Source: Phoenix dactylifera (taxonomy: Eukaryota; Streptophyta; Magnoliopsida; Arecales; Arecaceae). From it: DNA of 64,000 nucleotides. Positions 12,414-25,300 of the stretch are shown here, in pieces (within the stretch, counting starts at the first letter, position 1; each line of letters begins with the position of its first letter). The stretch lies in NCBI RefSeq assembly GCF_009389715.1, contig NC_052395.1:17400229-17464228 (forward strand), read 5' to 3'. Under the pieces are notes generated by a model. That model saw only the letters and a list, made by a program, of their open reading frames with translations. It was not told where the DNA came from and did no database searches. The translations under genes and the position numbers were made by a program.

Positions 12414-13660
12414 TTATTATCTAGGCAAAACCTATTGACTGAAAGTAGATTTGCAGAGGCATTAGGACAATGTAGCACTTTGGAGAGTTTAAAAATGGAA
12501 TTTCTAGCATGAAGAGAAGAGGAACCAACACTTGTAATTGGCAAACCTGAGCCATTTCCAACAGTAACAGTATCAGTCCCTTGGAATGGCTGTTGGTGCA
12601 CGAGATTGGTTGCTTTGGAAGTGATATGTGCATTAGCTCCGCTATCGGCATGCCAGACTTGATGATCAAATGCTGCATTTGCTTCAGCAACCATTGCTGT
12701 AAGGTCAGAAGGTGGTAGACGGCCTTGATAGGAATAATCGAACCTGTGATAACAGTCAAGAGTTGTGTGCCGTGGCTTGTTACAGATCTGGCACACAGGA
12801 ACTCCAACATTCAGGTTGGAATTTAATTGAGAAGAACTTTTTGGTGACCTGTTAGCAGGAAGTCCAGTCATGCGTTGTGGAGTGCTTTGTTGCTGTTGAG
12901 ATCGAGATATGGTGGCCTGGGGTTTTGTCTTTCTTATGAAGATAGGGGCCTTTGGTTTCACAGCTGATAGAGCAAACTAGACATTACTGGAATAAAGAGA
13001 GTTGTTCTGAATCTCAAGCATGGATTCATAACTTAGCAACTTGGCTTGAAAGTCTTCCAATGGAAACTCTTTATCTCGAGATGCAAAGTTGAATGAGGTA
13101 ACAAATGGGTTAAAAGTTGGATGCAGTCCCCCAAGAACATACCTGCAGCAGCAAGTTGATCAGCCAAGGATTTAGCATGCTCAAGATATTCTATACAAGT
13201 CTTGTTGGTTGGAGAAAGAGTCTGAAGTTGTCGCCGAATATGAGCAAGACGGGATCTAGATTAAGAGGAAAAATGTGCTGCAAGAGCACTCCATACCTGT
13301 TTGGATGTGTCTAAGCCATAGACAGTACAGATCAACTTCTCCGAAAGGGAAGAAAAGAACCAGCTTAACAAGCACTGATCCTTCTTGTGCCAAACAACAA
13401 ACAACGAATTTGATGAGCCATTAGCAAGAGCTATGGGAGGACATGTCTCAGAGCCGTCCACTATTCCCGATAGATCATGACTTCTGAGTACCGGCAGGAA
13501 CTAAGATCTCCAAACAAGGTAATTGGAACCATCCAGTTTCACAGAGATGAGCTGTGCAATGTTGGGTATGATAAATGGTAGCGAAGTATTTGAGGTGAAG
13601 GAAGTGGTTTCGGAAGTGGCCATTAATGTAGATTTTGGAAGCTAACCCAAGGATCAAGCG
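12344..13660 (-). pseudogene. Copia gag and protease remnants
   Basis: The N-terminal gag part (13261-13461) reads as a typical Copia gag with KKDQCLLSWFFSSLSE. The 205-residue segment 12344-12961 holds a CCHC zinc knuckle (CQICNKPRHTTLDC) followed by the aspartic protease motif WHADSGANAHIT. The two parts are in different frames and separated by stops. Confidence 0.88.
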
Positions 13661-13670
13661 TTAGCTTGAT

Positions 13671-13682
13671 GCTCTGATACCA
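13671..13682 (-). promoter_or_regulatory. Copia primer-binding site
   Basis: TGGTATCAGAGC on the minus strand, complementary to the 3' end of plant initiator methionine tRNA and immediately internal to the 5' LTR. Confidence 0.9.
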
Positions 13683-14027
13683 TGTAAAGAAGCTAAGTGA
13701 AATGGGTAACTGGTTTGGCCAACTTGCCAAACCTCATACTTTTCATTCACGTATTTATAGAGTTTCAGAGAGAGACAATCCTAGAGTTTCAGAGTAAGAA
13801 AGGGAGGGAGTTACAAGTAGCTGTTACAACAGACTGTAGTTATAACAATCTTTAGTTATAACTACTATAATAGAGAAGAGATGAGCTCGTGGGAGTTTAG
13901 TGGGAAAAACTCCATCGTGTCCAAACCTCCTCCGTGTCCTTGGCTCGTGAGGCTTTTGGGAAGAACTCGAAGTTGTGCTGTCTGCACTGTTGGAGGGAAC
14001 TAGCCAGTAGGAGCAGGTGAACTAACA
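13683..14027 (-). repeat. Copia 5' LTR (right copy)
   Basis: 345 bp. On the minus strand it reads CTCTATAAATACGTG (complement around 13747-13761), a good TATA box for the element's own transcription. Confidence 0.95.
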
Positions 14028-14032
14028 CTCTT

Positions 14033-14389
14033 CTCCTCCCCGCTTCTGTGTATTTTAAAATATACATACATCAGAAACAAAAGACAAAAATATTCTATGC
14101 GAAGATCTCGTACGTGGCGTGAGTGTATGCAGTTTAGCTTGTCTCAAAATCTTTTGTTTATGCTTCATCTCTTTTCTGTCACATAAATATAATAGACTCA
14201 GAGGCTTTAATGGTAGCACTCAAATATCATATTTTAAGAGTCCTAATGATGATAACAAATATATGGTTGTATCTATAAACAACCTCCCGCCACATCTCTT
14301 GCGGAAGGCATCAAACTCCCATATGGGGGGTGGCCTCAAGGCTTTTCTAGCACTGAATCATGTATCTCTTTTAGCGAGAGAATGATAAC
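14033..14389. other. spacer between Copia insertion and LINE remnant
   Basis: The first bases continue the pre-insertion upstream region of the PPT-like gene. I recognise no gene. Confidence 0.4.
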
Positions 14390-15942
14390 ACATTATATCT
14401 CTTAAACCATTGCACCTCACTTGGATTGACTGCTATTTTATAATTGCACCAATCAGCAGTGGAGGGCTAGGTGTTTATTCCTTGCTTACGAGGCGAGAGC
14501 TCCTTGCTGCCAAACACGTAGTCAGATATCTCCTTAAGCCTGGGAGTCTTTGGAGCACTTTGATGAGGGCCAAATATGGTGCACGATCCTCAGCGCTCGA
14601 CTTCCAGACTAGGCGACATAGTCTCTTCATTTGAAGGAAGATCTGTGCCGCGCCCTAGTGGTGCTCCCCTTGATCGGGTTGGCTGTTCGTGTGGCCAATC
14701 TATCAATGTGGTGGATGACAGATGCTGAAAGAGCAACCACCTGGGTTGTGGCCTATTATGATCGATCTAGAGAGCGTAGCCGGTTGCAGAGCTTGTGACT
14801 TGATTATCCAGAGGAGAGGAGATAGAACGAGAACACCATTTGGCATGCCTTTGGGTGCAGCTGGCTGAGAGAGTCCTAGCGCTATCGATTGCCACTAGGA
14901 GGCTACTAACAGGATGGTTTGGGAAGCGACTGGCAGGTCGAAGATCAGTGCTCAAGACCTTCAAGGCTTGGTTAGCATTGAGGCAACTCGACAGATTGAC
15001 GGTGGTTGAATTTGGAGGCTATGCATCCACCCTCGTGTTACCTTATTCATCTAGAAGGTGGCATCAAGTTGCTTACCGATCAGGAGAGTGTTAGCTAGAA
15101 AGGGATTAAGGATCAATTCTGCTTGTGAGGGATGCCTAGAGGTGGAGGAGTCCATCGCTCATGTTCTATGTGAATGCCCGCGGGTGATTCAAATTTGGAG
15201 GAGGGCTCTGGCCATTTCGAGCATGCCGCAGTTCTTATCCTCGATTGAGGACTTCCTCAGCTGCTTGAAGGAGTCCTTGTAGAGAACCATTATTGCAGAT
15301 CAGGGTGTCAGACATGTTTATGTGACCTACCACATTTAGTTTGACAAAAACGCCCGCATTTTTGAAAATAGAAGGATGCATTCAAGCATCGTGGTGGATA
15401 GAACAATTCTGCATGCTTCTGAAATTACTTAGTCTACTGCTCTGGTTTCATCTAGGATGGCTAGGGACATCTAGGACTCTCACTCCATTTTTATAGCGAC
15501 TCAATTTGTTTTTGTCTCCCGGGATCCCCTACCTCTTAGCTTTCTTAAGGTGAACTTCGACAGCAGTGTATCTGATGGCAAAGGTAGAGTGGGTGTAGGC
15601 TTTGTGGTTATGGGTCATGACTCTAGACTAGTCACGGTTGGGGGTCGCCACATCTTTGATACGACTATCTTTGGAGCAGAGCTGAGAGCTGTCTAGAAAG
15701 GCCTCCTTATGCGAGGCTCGTCTTGGGTGTGGACAACATCTATCTTAAAGGAGATTCCGCCACGATGATCGAGTGATCCAAAGTCGGCATAGGATTGGCG
15801 ACGGATAGCTACTGCTGCGAAATATACACAGATTATCAAAATGTTGTGGCACTTTTCGGGCCATTCATATCTATCGGAGGGCGAATAAGGCTGCTGATTG
15901 TGTCACCTCTTTTGTCATCCAACATTCGGTGAGGTCCTATGG
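14390..15942 (+). pseudogene. 3' part of a LINE (L1-type non-LTR retrotransposon), decayed
   Basis: In shifting plus-strand frames: the post-RT region with GGLGVYSLLTRRELLAAKHV and LWSTLMRAKYG (14440-14580); SINVVDD (about 14700-14725); a zinc-binding RT-associated domain with ACEGCLEVEESIAHVLCECPR (about 15120-15185); and an RNase H-like end with KVNFDSSVSDGKGRVGVGFVV (about 15550-15610). Many stops are present. The 5' part of the LINE is absent. The sequence resumes after the Gypsy element at 21625. Confidence 0.85.
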
Positions 15943-15947
15943 GAGAA

Positions 15948-16335
15948 TGATGCAGAACCAGAATGAAGTCAATTTGAAGCCATGTAGGAGACTTTGTTTT
16001 AGATTTGGTTGAGTCTTGTTTAGAGTCCTTGTTTAGTTTAAATTGGGTCCTAAATTATGTTTGTTTCAGTTTTAAATTTGGACTTAATTAGGAGTTCATT
16101 TGATTAGAGTTTGATTAGGGATTAGGGTGAGTCATGGCCATAGTTTGGGTGCCGTATATAGGAGTTGTAGAGGGGGCGCCGTCCTCATTCTTTGATCAAT
16201 TGTTTTCCCGTGAAAGAAAGAAAACCCTTGCAAAGCTCTGTTAAGAGCCCAAATCCCTTATTCTTTCTTTGTTTGGGTGATTCAAGCCAGCAGTGGAACA
16301 GAGGGTCATCATCTTCTCCACGCTTCCCCGCATCA
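15948..16335 (+). repeat. Gypsy 5' LTR
   Basis: 388 bp. A TATA-like GTATATAGGAG lies near 16153. It differs from the 3' LTR at three positions, two of them near 16258 and one near 16288. Confidence 0.95.
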
Positions 16336-16337
16336 TT

Positions 16338-16349
16338 TGGTATCAGAGC
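16338..16349 (+). promoter_or_regulatory. Gypsy primer-binding site
   Basis: TGGTATCAGAGC two bases after the 5' LTR, complementary to initiator methionine tRNA. Confidence 0.9.
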
Positions 16350-16367
16350 GAGGATTTCCCTGGCTCG

Positions 16368-18107
16368 ATGGCAGATGACGGTGTGGCGGGTGCCCCTCCC
16401 GGTGATGATGATCAAGGGATGCCGGCGTTGTGGGCGGCCGTCAGCGGCTTGGAAGGAGCCGTCCGTGACATCCAACAAGCCCTTCAAGGCATGCGCGTCG
16501 ACATCAACCGGGAGCGATTGCAAGATTGTGAGGATCTCCCTCACGGTCCACCGGTGCCGGCACGGGATCCACCCCACCGGCGTCGGCGACAAGTTCTTCC
16601 AGAATCGTCCGACGAGGAAGAAGAGGAAGCGGTCTACGGGGCGTTTGGTGGACCGCGACTACACCCCGGTGATTACAACTTTGATAGGGGCGAACGGGCC
16701 GGAGGAGCCTTCGGGCGGCGCTTTCCCGACGGAGGAGCGGCTGACGACGGCAGCAGGGGGCAACGTCCACGGAGGAACCGGCCTGGGGTGTTCGACCGCG
16801 GGTTGCACGTTGGAGGCACAGCCTTTGGTCGGCGAGTCCCTGCGGGAGACGGGGTGTACGTGGAAGCTGAAGAAGTCGGTGGGCAGCGGCCATGGAGAAA
16901 CCAAGATCCTGCGGGCCGAAGGCACAATGAACTCGACCGAAGACCTCGTGTTGGGGGCTTGGGTTTTGACGGCTGGCTCCCTGATGAAGGCGTAGTTGTC
17001 GACCAAGCCACTGAGCCACGACCACAAGTGAACAGGGTCCCTGCAGGAGAAAGGAATGCAGAACCCATGGGGAACAGGCTCCCTTGGGGTGTTCGGGACA
17101 GAGGCTCCCCTGATTTCAGATTGAAGGTGGATCTTCCTGCCTTCAGTGGTAATCTTCACATTGAAGGATTTTTGGATTGGTTGGCCGAGGTAGAAAAATT
17201 TTTCGACTATATGGAGATCCCAGATCAGAAGAAGGTGAAGCTGGTCGCGTATAAATTGAAGGGAGGAGCATCTGCATGGTGGGATCAACTGCAACATAAC
17301 CGTCTACGGCAAGGGAAGATGAAGATCACCACCTGGCGCAAGATGAAGCAACATCTGCGTGGTCGTTTTCTCCCGCCTGACTACGAGCAGGCGCTCTACC
17401 ATCAGTACCAGAACTGCCGACAGGGCCCCCGGACGGTGACCGAATACACTGATGAATTCAACCGCCTCAATGCCCGCAACAACTTGTCAGAAATAGAAAA
17501 TCAGCAAGCGGCAAGGTACATTGGTGGGTTGAAGCCAGCCATCCGAGATCAGGTGGATTTATATCCGGTGTGGAGTCTGACGGAAGCTACAAGTTTGGCC
17601 TTAAAACTTGAGGCCCAGGCGACACGGAAGGCACACCAATTTCAGCCCATGAATCGTGCATCGTCCTTGCGCCCCACCATAGCAAAGCAGAAGACTGTTG
17701 AAGGGGCGGCCACCACAAGTCAACCACCACCGACGTCCGCGTCAAGAGGAGCCGGAAATTTCAGCAAGCAACAGGCGGCTCCAAAAGGTAGTGGCAACCC
17801 CTACGAGAGACCCATGCCTATAAAATGTTACAGATGTCAGGAGGTTGGGCATCGGTCTAACGAGTGTCCGAGGCGACGGCCAGTCCATGTAGTCGAAGCT
17901 GAGGATGAAGAAGAAATGCCGCATGAGGAGGATCATGAAGAGGGGCAGACCGACGATGAAGACGTCGAGGTGACGGCGCCGGATCAGGGAGTTCCGGCCT
18001 CCATTGTAGTTCACCGAATTTTATTTGCCCCGAAGAATGAAGAAGAATTGCAACGCCACAGCATCTCAAAACTTGCTGCACTATCAACAGAACTGTGTGC
18101 AACGTAA
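16368..18107 (+). CDS. Gypsy gag polyprotein segment
   Basis: The ATG at 16368 lies soon after the primer site. The first 250 residues are Arg/Gly/Asp-rich. A retrotransposon gag domain follows ([18 protein letters not shown] through [11 protein letters not shown]), then a CCHC knuckle [14 protein letters not shown] and an acidic tail. The frame closes at 18107 because one base appears to be missing near 18066; the protease continues in another frame. Confidence 0.9.
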   Translation: MADDGVAGAPPGDDDQGMPALWAAVSGLEGAVRDIQQALQGMRVDINRERLQDCEDLPHGPPVPARDPPHRRRRQVLPESSDEEEEEAVYGAFGGPRLHPGDYNFDRGERAGGAFGRRFPDGGAADDGSRGQRPRRNRPGVFDRGLHVGGTAFGRRVPAGDGVYVEAEEVGGQRPWRNQDPAGRRHNELDRRPRVGGLGFDGWLPDEGVVVDQATEPRPQVNRVPAGERNAEPMGNRLPWGVRDRGSPDFRLKVDLPAFSGNLHIEGFLDWLAEVEKFFDYMEIPDQKKVKLVAYKLKGGASAWWDQLQHNRLRQGKMKITTWRKMKQHLRGRFLPPDYEQALYHQYQNCRQGPRTVTEYTDEFNRLNARNNLSEIENQQAARYIGGLKPAIRDQVDLYPVWSLTEATSLALKLEAQATRKAHQFQPMNRASSLRPTIAKQKTVEGAATTSQPPPTSASRGAGNFSKQQAAPKGSGNPYERPMPIKCYRCQEVGHRSNECPRRRPVHVVEAEDEEEMPHEEDHEEGQTDDEDVEVTAPDQGVPASIVVHRILFAPKNEEELQRHSISKLAALSTELCAT

Positions 18108-19246
18108 TTATTGACAGCGGCAGCAGCGAAAACATTGTTTCCTCCGCGTTGGTTCGTGCGATGGGATTGAAGACAGAAAAGCACCCGTCTCCTTATAAGA
18201 TTGGATGGATTAAAAAGGGAGCTGAAACGAGAGTAGAGGATGTATGCCGAGTGCCATTGTCCATCAGAAGGTACTACAAGGATGAAGTGGTGTGCGATGT
18301 GGTAGATATGGATGCATGTCATGTTCTACTCGGGCGTCCATGGCAGCATGACACAGATGTCACATTCAGGGGCCGAGACAACACATACTTGTTCCGATGG
18401 CAGGGTAGGAAAATTTTGTTGGTGCCTATGAAAGAGAAGCTTACCCCCAAAACTTCTCAAGTGGAGGGGAAGTCTTTCCTTGCAGTTTCTGGTGCGCAGT
18501 TCATGGCGGAACTCAAGGGGGCTGAAGAGGTTATGGTGTTGATTGTTAAGGGGACGGAGATGCCTATCCTGCAGCAGGTGCCCGAGGAGTTCAAAGAATT
18601 GTTGACAGAGTTCAAAGACATCACTCCTGCAGAATTACCAAATGGACGGCCTCCCATGCGAGATATTCAGCATCATATTGATTTGGTGCCCGGTGCAAGT
18701 CTCCCCAATCTGCCTCATTACCGCATGAGTCCCAAGGAGAGCAAAATTCTGCAGCAACAAGTTGAAGACTTGATCAAGAAGGGGCTGATCCGGGAAAGCA
18801 TGAGTCCATGTGCGGTGCCTGCACTTTTGACGCCGAAGAAGGATGGGAGTTGGCGTATGTGTGTGGACAGCCGTGCGATCAACAGGATAACGGTAAAATA
18901 CTGGTTTCCCATACCCCGTTTGAATGATATGCTCGACATGTTAGAAGGAGCCAAGGTCTTCTCCAAAATTGACTTACGAAGCGGCTACCATCAAATCCGG
19001 ATTCGCCCTGGTGATGAGTGGAAGACGGCATTCAAGACGAAGGATGGGTTATATGAGTGGATGGTCATGCCTTTTGGCCTATCCAATGCACCGAGCACCT
19101 TCATGAGAATAATAAATCAGGTACTAAAATCATTTATTGGAAAGTTCGTCGTCGTCTACTTTGATGATATTTTGATCTATAGTCGCAATGAAATTGAGCA
19201 TAAGAAGCACTTGAGAGCAGTTTTGCTTGCTTTGCGGGAGAATTAG
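18068..19246 (+). CDS. Gypsy protease and N-terminal reverse transcriptase segment
   Basis: The protease has the active-site [10 protein letters not shown] and ends with LLGRPW. The RT has the [14 protein letters not shown] region and the catalytic YFDDILIYS (about 19159-19185). A TAG stop at 19244-19246 interrupts it where the family usually has Gln, consistent with a single C-to-T change. Confidence 0.92.
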   Translation, partial: KTCCTINRTVCNVIIDSGSSENIVSSALVRAMGLKTEKHPSPYKIGWIKKGAETRVEDVCRVPLSIRRYYKDEVVCDVVDMDACHVLLGRPWQHDTDVTFRGRDNTYLFRWQGRKILLVPMKEKLTPKTSQVEGKSFLAVSGAQFMAELKGAEEVMVLIVKGTEMPILQQVPEEFKELLTEFKDITPAELPNGRPPMRDIQHHIDLVPGASLPNLPHYRMSPKESKILQQQVEDLIKKGLIRESMSPCAVPALLTPKKDGSWRMCVDSRAINRITVKYWFPIPRLNDMLDMLEGAKVFSKIDLRSGYHQIRIRPGDEWKTAFKTKDGLYEWMVMPFGLSNAPSTFMRIINQVLKSFIGKFVVVYFDDILIYSRNEIEHKKHLRAVLLALREN

Positions 19247-20995
19247 TTGTCTGTTAATCTTAAGAAGTGTCTTTTCGTTACAAAACGCTTGGTGTTCCTG
19301 GGATTTGTTGTTGGGGCTGATGGCATACAGGTTGATGAAGAGAAGGTAAAGGCAATACGGGAGTGGCCGATTCCTACAAATGTTAGCCAAGTCCGCAGCT
19401 TTCATGGGTTAGCGACATTCTATCGGAGTTTCATTCAGAACTTCAGTACCATCGTCGCTCCCATCACCGAATGCATGAAGAAGGGCCAATTTCAATGGAA
19501 GGAGCAGCAACAAGCAAGTTTCGAACTGATAAAAGAAAAGCTAACTTCTGCACCAGTACTCGCATTACCGAGTTTTGAGAAGCTATTTGAAGTGGAGTGT
19601 GATGCTTCTGTGGTCGGCATAGGGGCTGTTTTGACCCAAGAAGGACGGCCCGTGGAGTACTTCAGTGAAAAACTTAGTGAAGCACGGCAAAAATGGACAA
19701 CCTACGAGCTAGAGTTCTATGCCATCATCCGGGTGTTGAAGCATTGGGAGCATTACCTTATTCAAAAAGAATTTGTTCTGTACAGCGACCATCAAGCCTT
19801 GAAGTACATCAATAATCAGAACAATTTGAACCGAATGCATATTCGGTGGGTAAGCTTCTTGCAAAAATTTTCCTTTGTGTTGAAGCATCGGTCCGGGCAA
19901 CAGAATCGAGTAGCAGATGCCCTGAGTCGACGCAGTGCTTTAATGACTACCATGCAGGCAGAGGTTGTGGGGTTTGAATACTTGAAAGAGTTGTATGCAG
20001 GGGATGAGGATTTCAAGGATGTATGGGCCAAGTGTACAAGTCATCAAGCAACTGGAGACTTCAACATTCAAGATGGCTATCTATTTCGGGGCAATTCCTT
20101 ATGTATACCCAGATCCTCATTGCGAGAGAAGCTGATTAGAGACCTTCATAGTGGCGGTCTTTGTGGACATATGGGTCGGGACAAGACCATTGCCAGTCTC
20201 ACGATAAGGTATCATTGGCCGCAGCTGAGAAGAGATGTTGGGAAATTTATTCAAAGGTGCTATACTTGCCAAACAGCGAAGGGGCAGTCGCAAAACACTG
20301 GATTATATATGCCTCTACCTGTGCCAAATGCTATTTGGGAGGATCTATCGATGGATTTTGTGTTGGGACTTCCCCGAACACAAAGAGGAGCCGACTCAGT
20401 CTTCGTGGTGGTAGATAGGTTCTCCAAGATGGCACATTTCATTCCTTGCAAGAAGACATCAGATGCATCCCACATTACAAGGCTGTTCTTTCGGGAGATT
20501 GTTCGTTTGCATGGGGTACCACAATCTATAACGTCAGATCGGGATTCCAAATTTTTGAGTCACTTCTGGCTTACTCTATGGAGGATGTTTGACACTTCAT
20601 TAAATTTCAGCAGCACTGCGCATCCTCAGACTGATGGACAGACGGAAGTGGTTAACAGGACACTGGGTAATTTGATCCGTTGTATTTGTGGGAGCACCCC
20701 GAAACATTGGAATTATGCCTTAGCTCAAGCAGAGTTTGCTTACAACAATGCTGTCCATAGCGGAACTGGAAGATCACCTTTCTCCGTTGTTTATTCAAAG
20801 GCACCTAAGCATGCAGTGGATCTGGCGCGCCTACCAAAAACCTTTGGGAAGAGCGTGGCAGCGGAACATTTGGCAGAGGAGGTTCAAACTATACAGTTGG
20901 AGGTGAAGAAGCGCCTAGAGGACACAAATGCTAAGTACAAGTCAACAGCAGATAGACATCGAAGGCACAAGAATTTCAAGAAGGTGACATGGTGA
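19247..20995 (+). CDS. Gypsy RT C-terminus, RNase H and integrase segment
   Basis: Same frame as the upstream RT piece, after the TAG. RNase H shows [20 protein letters not shown] and YSDHQALKY. Integrase shows an HHCC finger (H...H then CYTC), then [15 protein letters not shown] and [13 protein letters not shown]. It ends early because a base appears to be missing near 20981. Confidence 0.93.
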   Translation: MSVNLKKCLFVTKRLVFLGFVVGADGIQVDEEKVKAIREWPIPTNVSQVRSFHGLATFYRSFIQNFSTIVAPITECMKKGQFQWKEQQQASFELIKEKLTSAPVLALPSFEKLFEVECDASVVGIGAVLTQEGRPVEYFSEKLSEARQKWTTYELEFYAIIRVLKHWEHYLIQKEFVLYSDHQALKYINNQNNLNRMHIRWVSFLQKFSFVLKHRSGQQNRVADALSRRSALMTTMQAEVVGFEYLKELYAGDEDFKDVWAKCTSHQATGDFNIQDGYLFRGNSLCIPRSSLREKLIRDLHSGGLCGHMGRDKTIASLTIRYHWPQLRRDVGKFIQRCYTCQTAKGQSQNTGLYMPLPVPNAIWEDLSMDFVLGLPRTQRGADSVFVVVDRFSKMAHFIPCKKTSDASHITRLFFREIVRLHGVPQSITSDRDSKFLSHFWLTLWRMFDTSLNFSSTAHPQTDGQTEVVNRTLGNLIRCICGSTPKHWNYALAQAEFAYNNAVHSGTGRSPFSVVYSKAPKHAVDLARLPKTFGKSVAAEHLAEEVQTIQLEVKKRLEDTNAKYKSTADRHRRHKNFKKVTW

Positions 20996-21255
20996 TGGTT
21001 TTCCTACGCAAAGAACGGTTTTCCGTGGGAACTTACAGCAAATGGAAGCCAAGAAAGTATGGCCCATACAGAATCTTGAAAAAGATCAATAACAATGCTT
21101 ACGTTGTGGACCTGCCAGATGATATGGGAATTTCAAAGACTTTTAATGTCGCTGATATCTATGAATACCATAACCCGGAAGAGCGGTTATATCCAGATGC
21201 GAACGCGAGGACGAGTTGTGTTCAAGTGGAGGGGACTGATGCAGAACCAGAATGA
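20989..21255 (+). CDS. Gypsy integrase C-terminal segment
   Basis: The 88-residue continuation in the third frame has [21 protein letters not shown] and [12 protein letters not shown], typical of the integrase C-terminus. I see no clear chromodomain. The last codons lie inside the 3' LTR. Confidence 0.85.
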   Translation: MVMVFLRKERFSVGTYSKWKPRKYGPYRILKKINNNAYVVDLPDDMGISKTFNVADIYEYHNPEERLYPDANARTSCVQVEGTDAEPE

Positions 21256-21624
21256 AGTCAATTTGAAGCCATGTAGGAGACTTTGTTTTAGATTTGGTTG
21301 AGTCTTGTTTAGAGTCCTTGTTTAGTTTAAATTGGGTCCTAAATTATGTTTGTTTCAGTTTTAAATTTGGACTTAATTAGGAGTTCATTTGATTAGAGTT
21401 TGATTAGGGATTAGGGTGAGTCATGGCCATAGTTTGGGTGCCGTATATAGGAGTTGTAGAGGGGGCGCCGTCCTCATTCTTTGATCAATTGTTTTCCCGT
21501 GAAAGAAAGAAAACCCTTGCAAAGCTCTGTTAAGAGCCCAAATCCCCTGTTCTTTCTTTGTTTGGGTGATTCAAGCCAGTAGTGGAACAGAGGGTCATCA
21601 TCTTCTCCACGCTTCCCCGCATCA
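21237..21624 (+). repeat. Gypsy 3' LTR
   Basis: 388 bp. The element's reading frame ends a few codons inside this LTR, at the stop 21253-21255. Confidence 0.95.
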
Positions 21625-22339
21625 GAGAACTCATGTCTTCCTTCAATACACATGCCACCCACTAATACTCGGCAAATATATTATTTCATGATAGTATGAT
21701 TTGACTATATGAGCCCTCCTATCATATCATATGGAGAAACATGCCATGACCCATTTAGGCTGCAAAATAAAAATAAAGTCATTACTTCAAAATCAGAGAA
21801 AGATTACCATTTTCTTGTGTTATTATCCATACAATTACAAGAAATCCATCCGTATCCCTACGTTAGGTAGAAAGCTTGAAATGGACTGGGAATGACACTT
21901 CTTACCAAACGTTCAAAAAAAGTGGCGCAATATATTATAATTTGAGACAAACCTTTCCGGTTCGGTTCGCCAAGTTCATAACCCTGGTGCAGGGCAGTGC
22001 ATTACCGACGCGTCAAATATGGAGGTCTCTTTGCATATAAAGAAAGAGGGGGAAGTGGATGCCGTCGAGAATTGTGTGCGCGCTCGGCTCGCCCCAAAAT
22101 CCCCAGTTCGCGAAGGTCAGTGTCCGTTTTTTCTCTCTAAATTTCGCCAATTTCGTAGTTCGCTTGGATCAATTCATCATATAATAAACCGCCCTAGAGA
22201 ACAGGGGACAGAGTGGGGAAATCTCATTTGCCACCCAGTTGAATCCGGTCGCAGGTTGCAATCTTTCGGGTGAATCCTAGAATTCATCCCCGATTTGAGT
22301 TCATTTTCCTCAATAAATCCCTCTCCGTGGGCGATCTCG
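21625..22339. other. LINE tail, then promoter and 5' UTR of the PX-domain gene
   Basis: 21625-21660 continues the interrupted LINE. The rest has no gene. The stretch 22020-22339 becomes GC-richer and probably holds the 5' UTR of the gene that starts at 22340. Confidence 0.5.
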
Positions 22340-25300
22340 ATGATCAATGGAGAGGGGATGCAGAAGGATCGGTGGGGAGAGGATCCGTTCGATGAATTCT
22401 TTCCCGGGAGGGGAAATGATTCCGGTGACGAGGACGGTGCCCCGTCCAATTACTCCTCCTGCGAGGGATCCGATCTCGAGAGGTACTGCAGCGCGAACTC
22501 GGCTTTGGGAAGCGCCAGCCTCTGCAGTTCGGTCGGGAATTACAGTGATTTGTTAGATTCTTTCAAGAACCTTAATAGCTTTGGAGAAGATCTCTTCTCC
22601 GATGGCTGCGGCGGCGCAAGAGACAAACTTCATAGCAGTCGTTGGAACGGGGATCCAGCCACCTCTGATGGTGATGGAGACGATTGTTTATCGAATAAAA
22701 AGGCTTTCTCTCCTCATTTGTTTTTATCTTCATCCAAAATGTTGGTGTCTTCCGAGGGCATGCATGCGGATTACGATGGAGCTTCAACTAGTGGGAGTAG
22801 GTCCAATCAATCGCCGGCTGCTGCGCAAGATTTGCCATGCTCTGCTGGGGATCGTTCAGCTCAAGAATCTCTCGCTGTGGAGGGCAATGGTAGAAATTAT
22901 GGTCAATTAGCTTCTGATAATCCTATTCGAAGAGGGATGATGGGGGAAGCTGATGAGGATGCCTCGTCAATATGTGAGCATTCGGGCGGTGAGGATTCGA
23001 TGCTTGACTCTGGCACGGATGATGAGGGTAGCGGTAGGATTCTTCTTCATGCTAAGCACAGTTCGTATCATGCTAAAGAAACCAAGGATAATAATGAGAA
23101 CCCACTTGTCATGAACTCATCGGTGGCATTTGGTTCCGATGATTGGGATGAATTTATGCAAGAAACTGGGGATGATGGCTTAACATCTCTGTCTTTCTGT
23201 GGTGATCAACCTACTTGGCGGCAACTGGAACCTTCAGAAACTGAAGGGAACATTTCATTATTGGCTAAGAATCATGTCATTGATCCCTTGTGCGATGGCA
23301 TAGAGCAAGAAGAGGGTGTGAGTGATTTACCAGCAGCCAGCTTTCAAGTTCAGGTTGCCGATAAGTCTAACAAGAATGAAGGGACTTGTTTGGTAGGTAA
23401 CCCTTCGAGTGATTGTAAAGTGTCAAATTCAGAGAAGCTTCTTTCAGAAGAATACTTTACAGAAGGTGCGATCAATCTTATTTATGATGGTGGTAAAGGA
23501 GAAATCAATTCCTTACATAGTAAGGTGGCTGCTGTTGTTGATTCTGATGGAACTCCTGGAGAACAGGTATTTGGGGAATCAGTTCCTCTTGGTGATGGTA
23601 CTGGCATACAGTTTTCTGGCACTGTGAGTGGAGAATTTCAAGACAAAGAGAGCAGGATCCCAGCAGATAAAGCATTTTCTTTCCTGCCGACGGTCATCGC
23701 CGGTCACGACTCTGGCATCCTTGAAACTTTAAATGGAAAATCAAATTCAGTTGACATGGTTGAAGAGGATCTTATACTGGATGAGGTCAGTTAATCATAA
23801 AATTGCTTTGGCCATTAGAGACAAAAGGAACATGCATTTTTGTTCTTTTTCTCCTATTTTTTTTCTCTGTTTCTCATATGGTAATTAAAATTTTTCACTT
23901 GAAGAAGTCTAAAGTTATATGTTTCTATTATTCTTGATTATAAACCATTTATAAGTAGATGGAGTTATGTCTTTTAGTTAGAATTGGTCTGTATATATTG
24001 AAAAAGTTTACATATATGGAGATAATGGAAACTGGGGATTGCAAAGGTTGCAGAAACAGCAAATAACACCAATTCCTTAGGAGATGATTTTGAAACTAAT
24101 TCTCTTCAATCGAAAAACTACATTGAGTGAGGCAACGAAAATGATTAGTTCATGTTATTTAAAGATATCTTAATTTAGCTGTAATAAACATCAACTTCCA
24201 CTGCAGGCCTATAAAATTTATTACAGATGACTTTGAGATACTTCAATACTGCAAGTATTAGTAGGATATACACATTTATAAATTTTATTATTTTTATTTA
24301 GAGTTTTTTACAAGGAACTCCTTCAGTAGTTGAAGTTTTATAGATTCTTTTTATGATAGTTGAGTTCTGCAGAACCTAAACTCTTGCTATTTATGTTTTT
24401 TTCTAAGTTGGTGGGAGAGGCCATTAAGTGCTTGAGAAGCTTTATTTGGTCTCGTTGGTATCTACAATACCCTGCTATTATATCGATCCTGCAATCTGAA
24501 CTACCATTAGTGGATAGGGTCAAGTATTGGAAAGCAGTCTTCTGATCAGTATTACCTAAACGCTCATGTCCAACTCCAAAAATCAATATTGGATACATAT
24601 ATCCAAGTCAAATATATATCTGAACCAGATACACGTTAGTCACTTGGAGACTTATGAAATTCTCTGTCTAAAGTTTTTAAAGATTGGTAGAGAGCTGAAC
24701 TGTACCAACAATTAGTTTGACCCTCTTAGTAGTGAGCATTTATTTTTTGTAAAGATTGGCTAAGGATGTAGATATTAAAATAAACTGGTGAAATATTATT
24801 TCTCACTTCTTAATTGGGCAGCTAACATGAGAAACATGTCTCAAGAATTAATCTTTTTATGTTTTCTATTACACAATATTTAAGGTATAAATCTATATTA
24901 TTTAGTTAGAATTATATTCTATCCTACGTATGCCAGTATCTCCAGCTTATAGTCAGACATTTGGATATGTTTTCACATCCGATTCTCATGCCCATGTCCA
25001 AGCAATGAACTAAATAGAATGGAATTTATCATGTTCAAAGACAGTAGAAATACTATTTATATTTTGCAATCTCTGGAAGATAATACGACCAACCCCCTGT
25101 TTAAGAAGCAAGATATCTGGCTATATTTTTCTTGTCTTTTTATAGCAGATTCTAAAGGATGCCTTCTTTTCTTTTCTCTTTTTTTGGTTTAAATGAACCA
25201 GTATAACAGAACTTGAATGATCTTGAAGGCCACCTCTTACTTTAAAAAATAAATAAATAACACAACTGAGGCCTTATATCTTAGTTTTAACCTTAACCAA

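Larger units (their letters stand above)
9253..14027 (-). mobile_element. complete but decayed Ty1/Copia retrotransposon
   Basis: The LTRs (9253-9576 and 13683-14027) begin and end with TG...CA and are flanked by the 5-bp duplication CTCTT (9248-9252 and 14028-14032). A primer site TGGTATCAGAGC (minus strand, 13671-13682) matching initiator-Met tRNA follows the right LTR. A purine-rich AGTTTGCAGGGGGG lies beside the left LTR. The domain order on the minus strand is gag, protease, integrase, RT, RNase H, as in Copia. The coding part is spread over all three frames with stops, so the element is not autonomous. Confidence 0.95.
15948..21624 (+). mobile_element. young Ty3/Gypsy retrotransposon inserted in the LINE
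   Basis: Two 388-bp LTRs (15948-16335 and 21237-21624) begin TGATGC and end GCATCA. They are flanked by the 5-bp duplication GAGAA (15943-15947 and 21625-21629). The primer site TGGTATCAGAGC starts at 16338. The domain order gag, protease, RT, RNase H, integrase is that of Ty3/Gypsy. I counted 3 substitutions between the LTRs. Two single-base deletions and one stop codon interrupt the gag-pol frame. Confidence 0.96.

Noticed and set aside
16192-17297. Large open frames on both strands over the Gypsy gag N-terminus
   Set aside because: They are shadows of the GC-rich gag coding frame, which alone carries gag motifs downstream.
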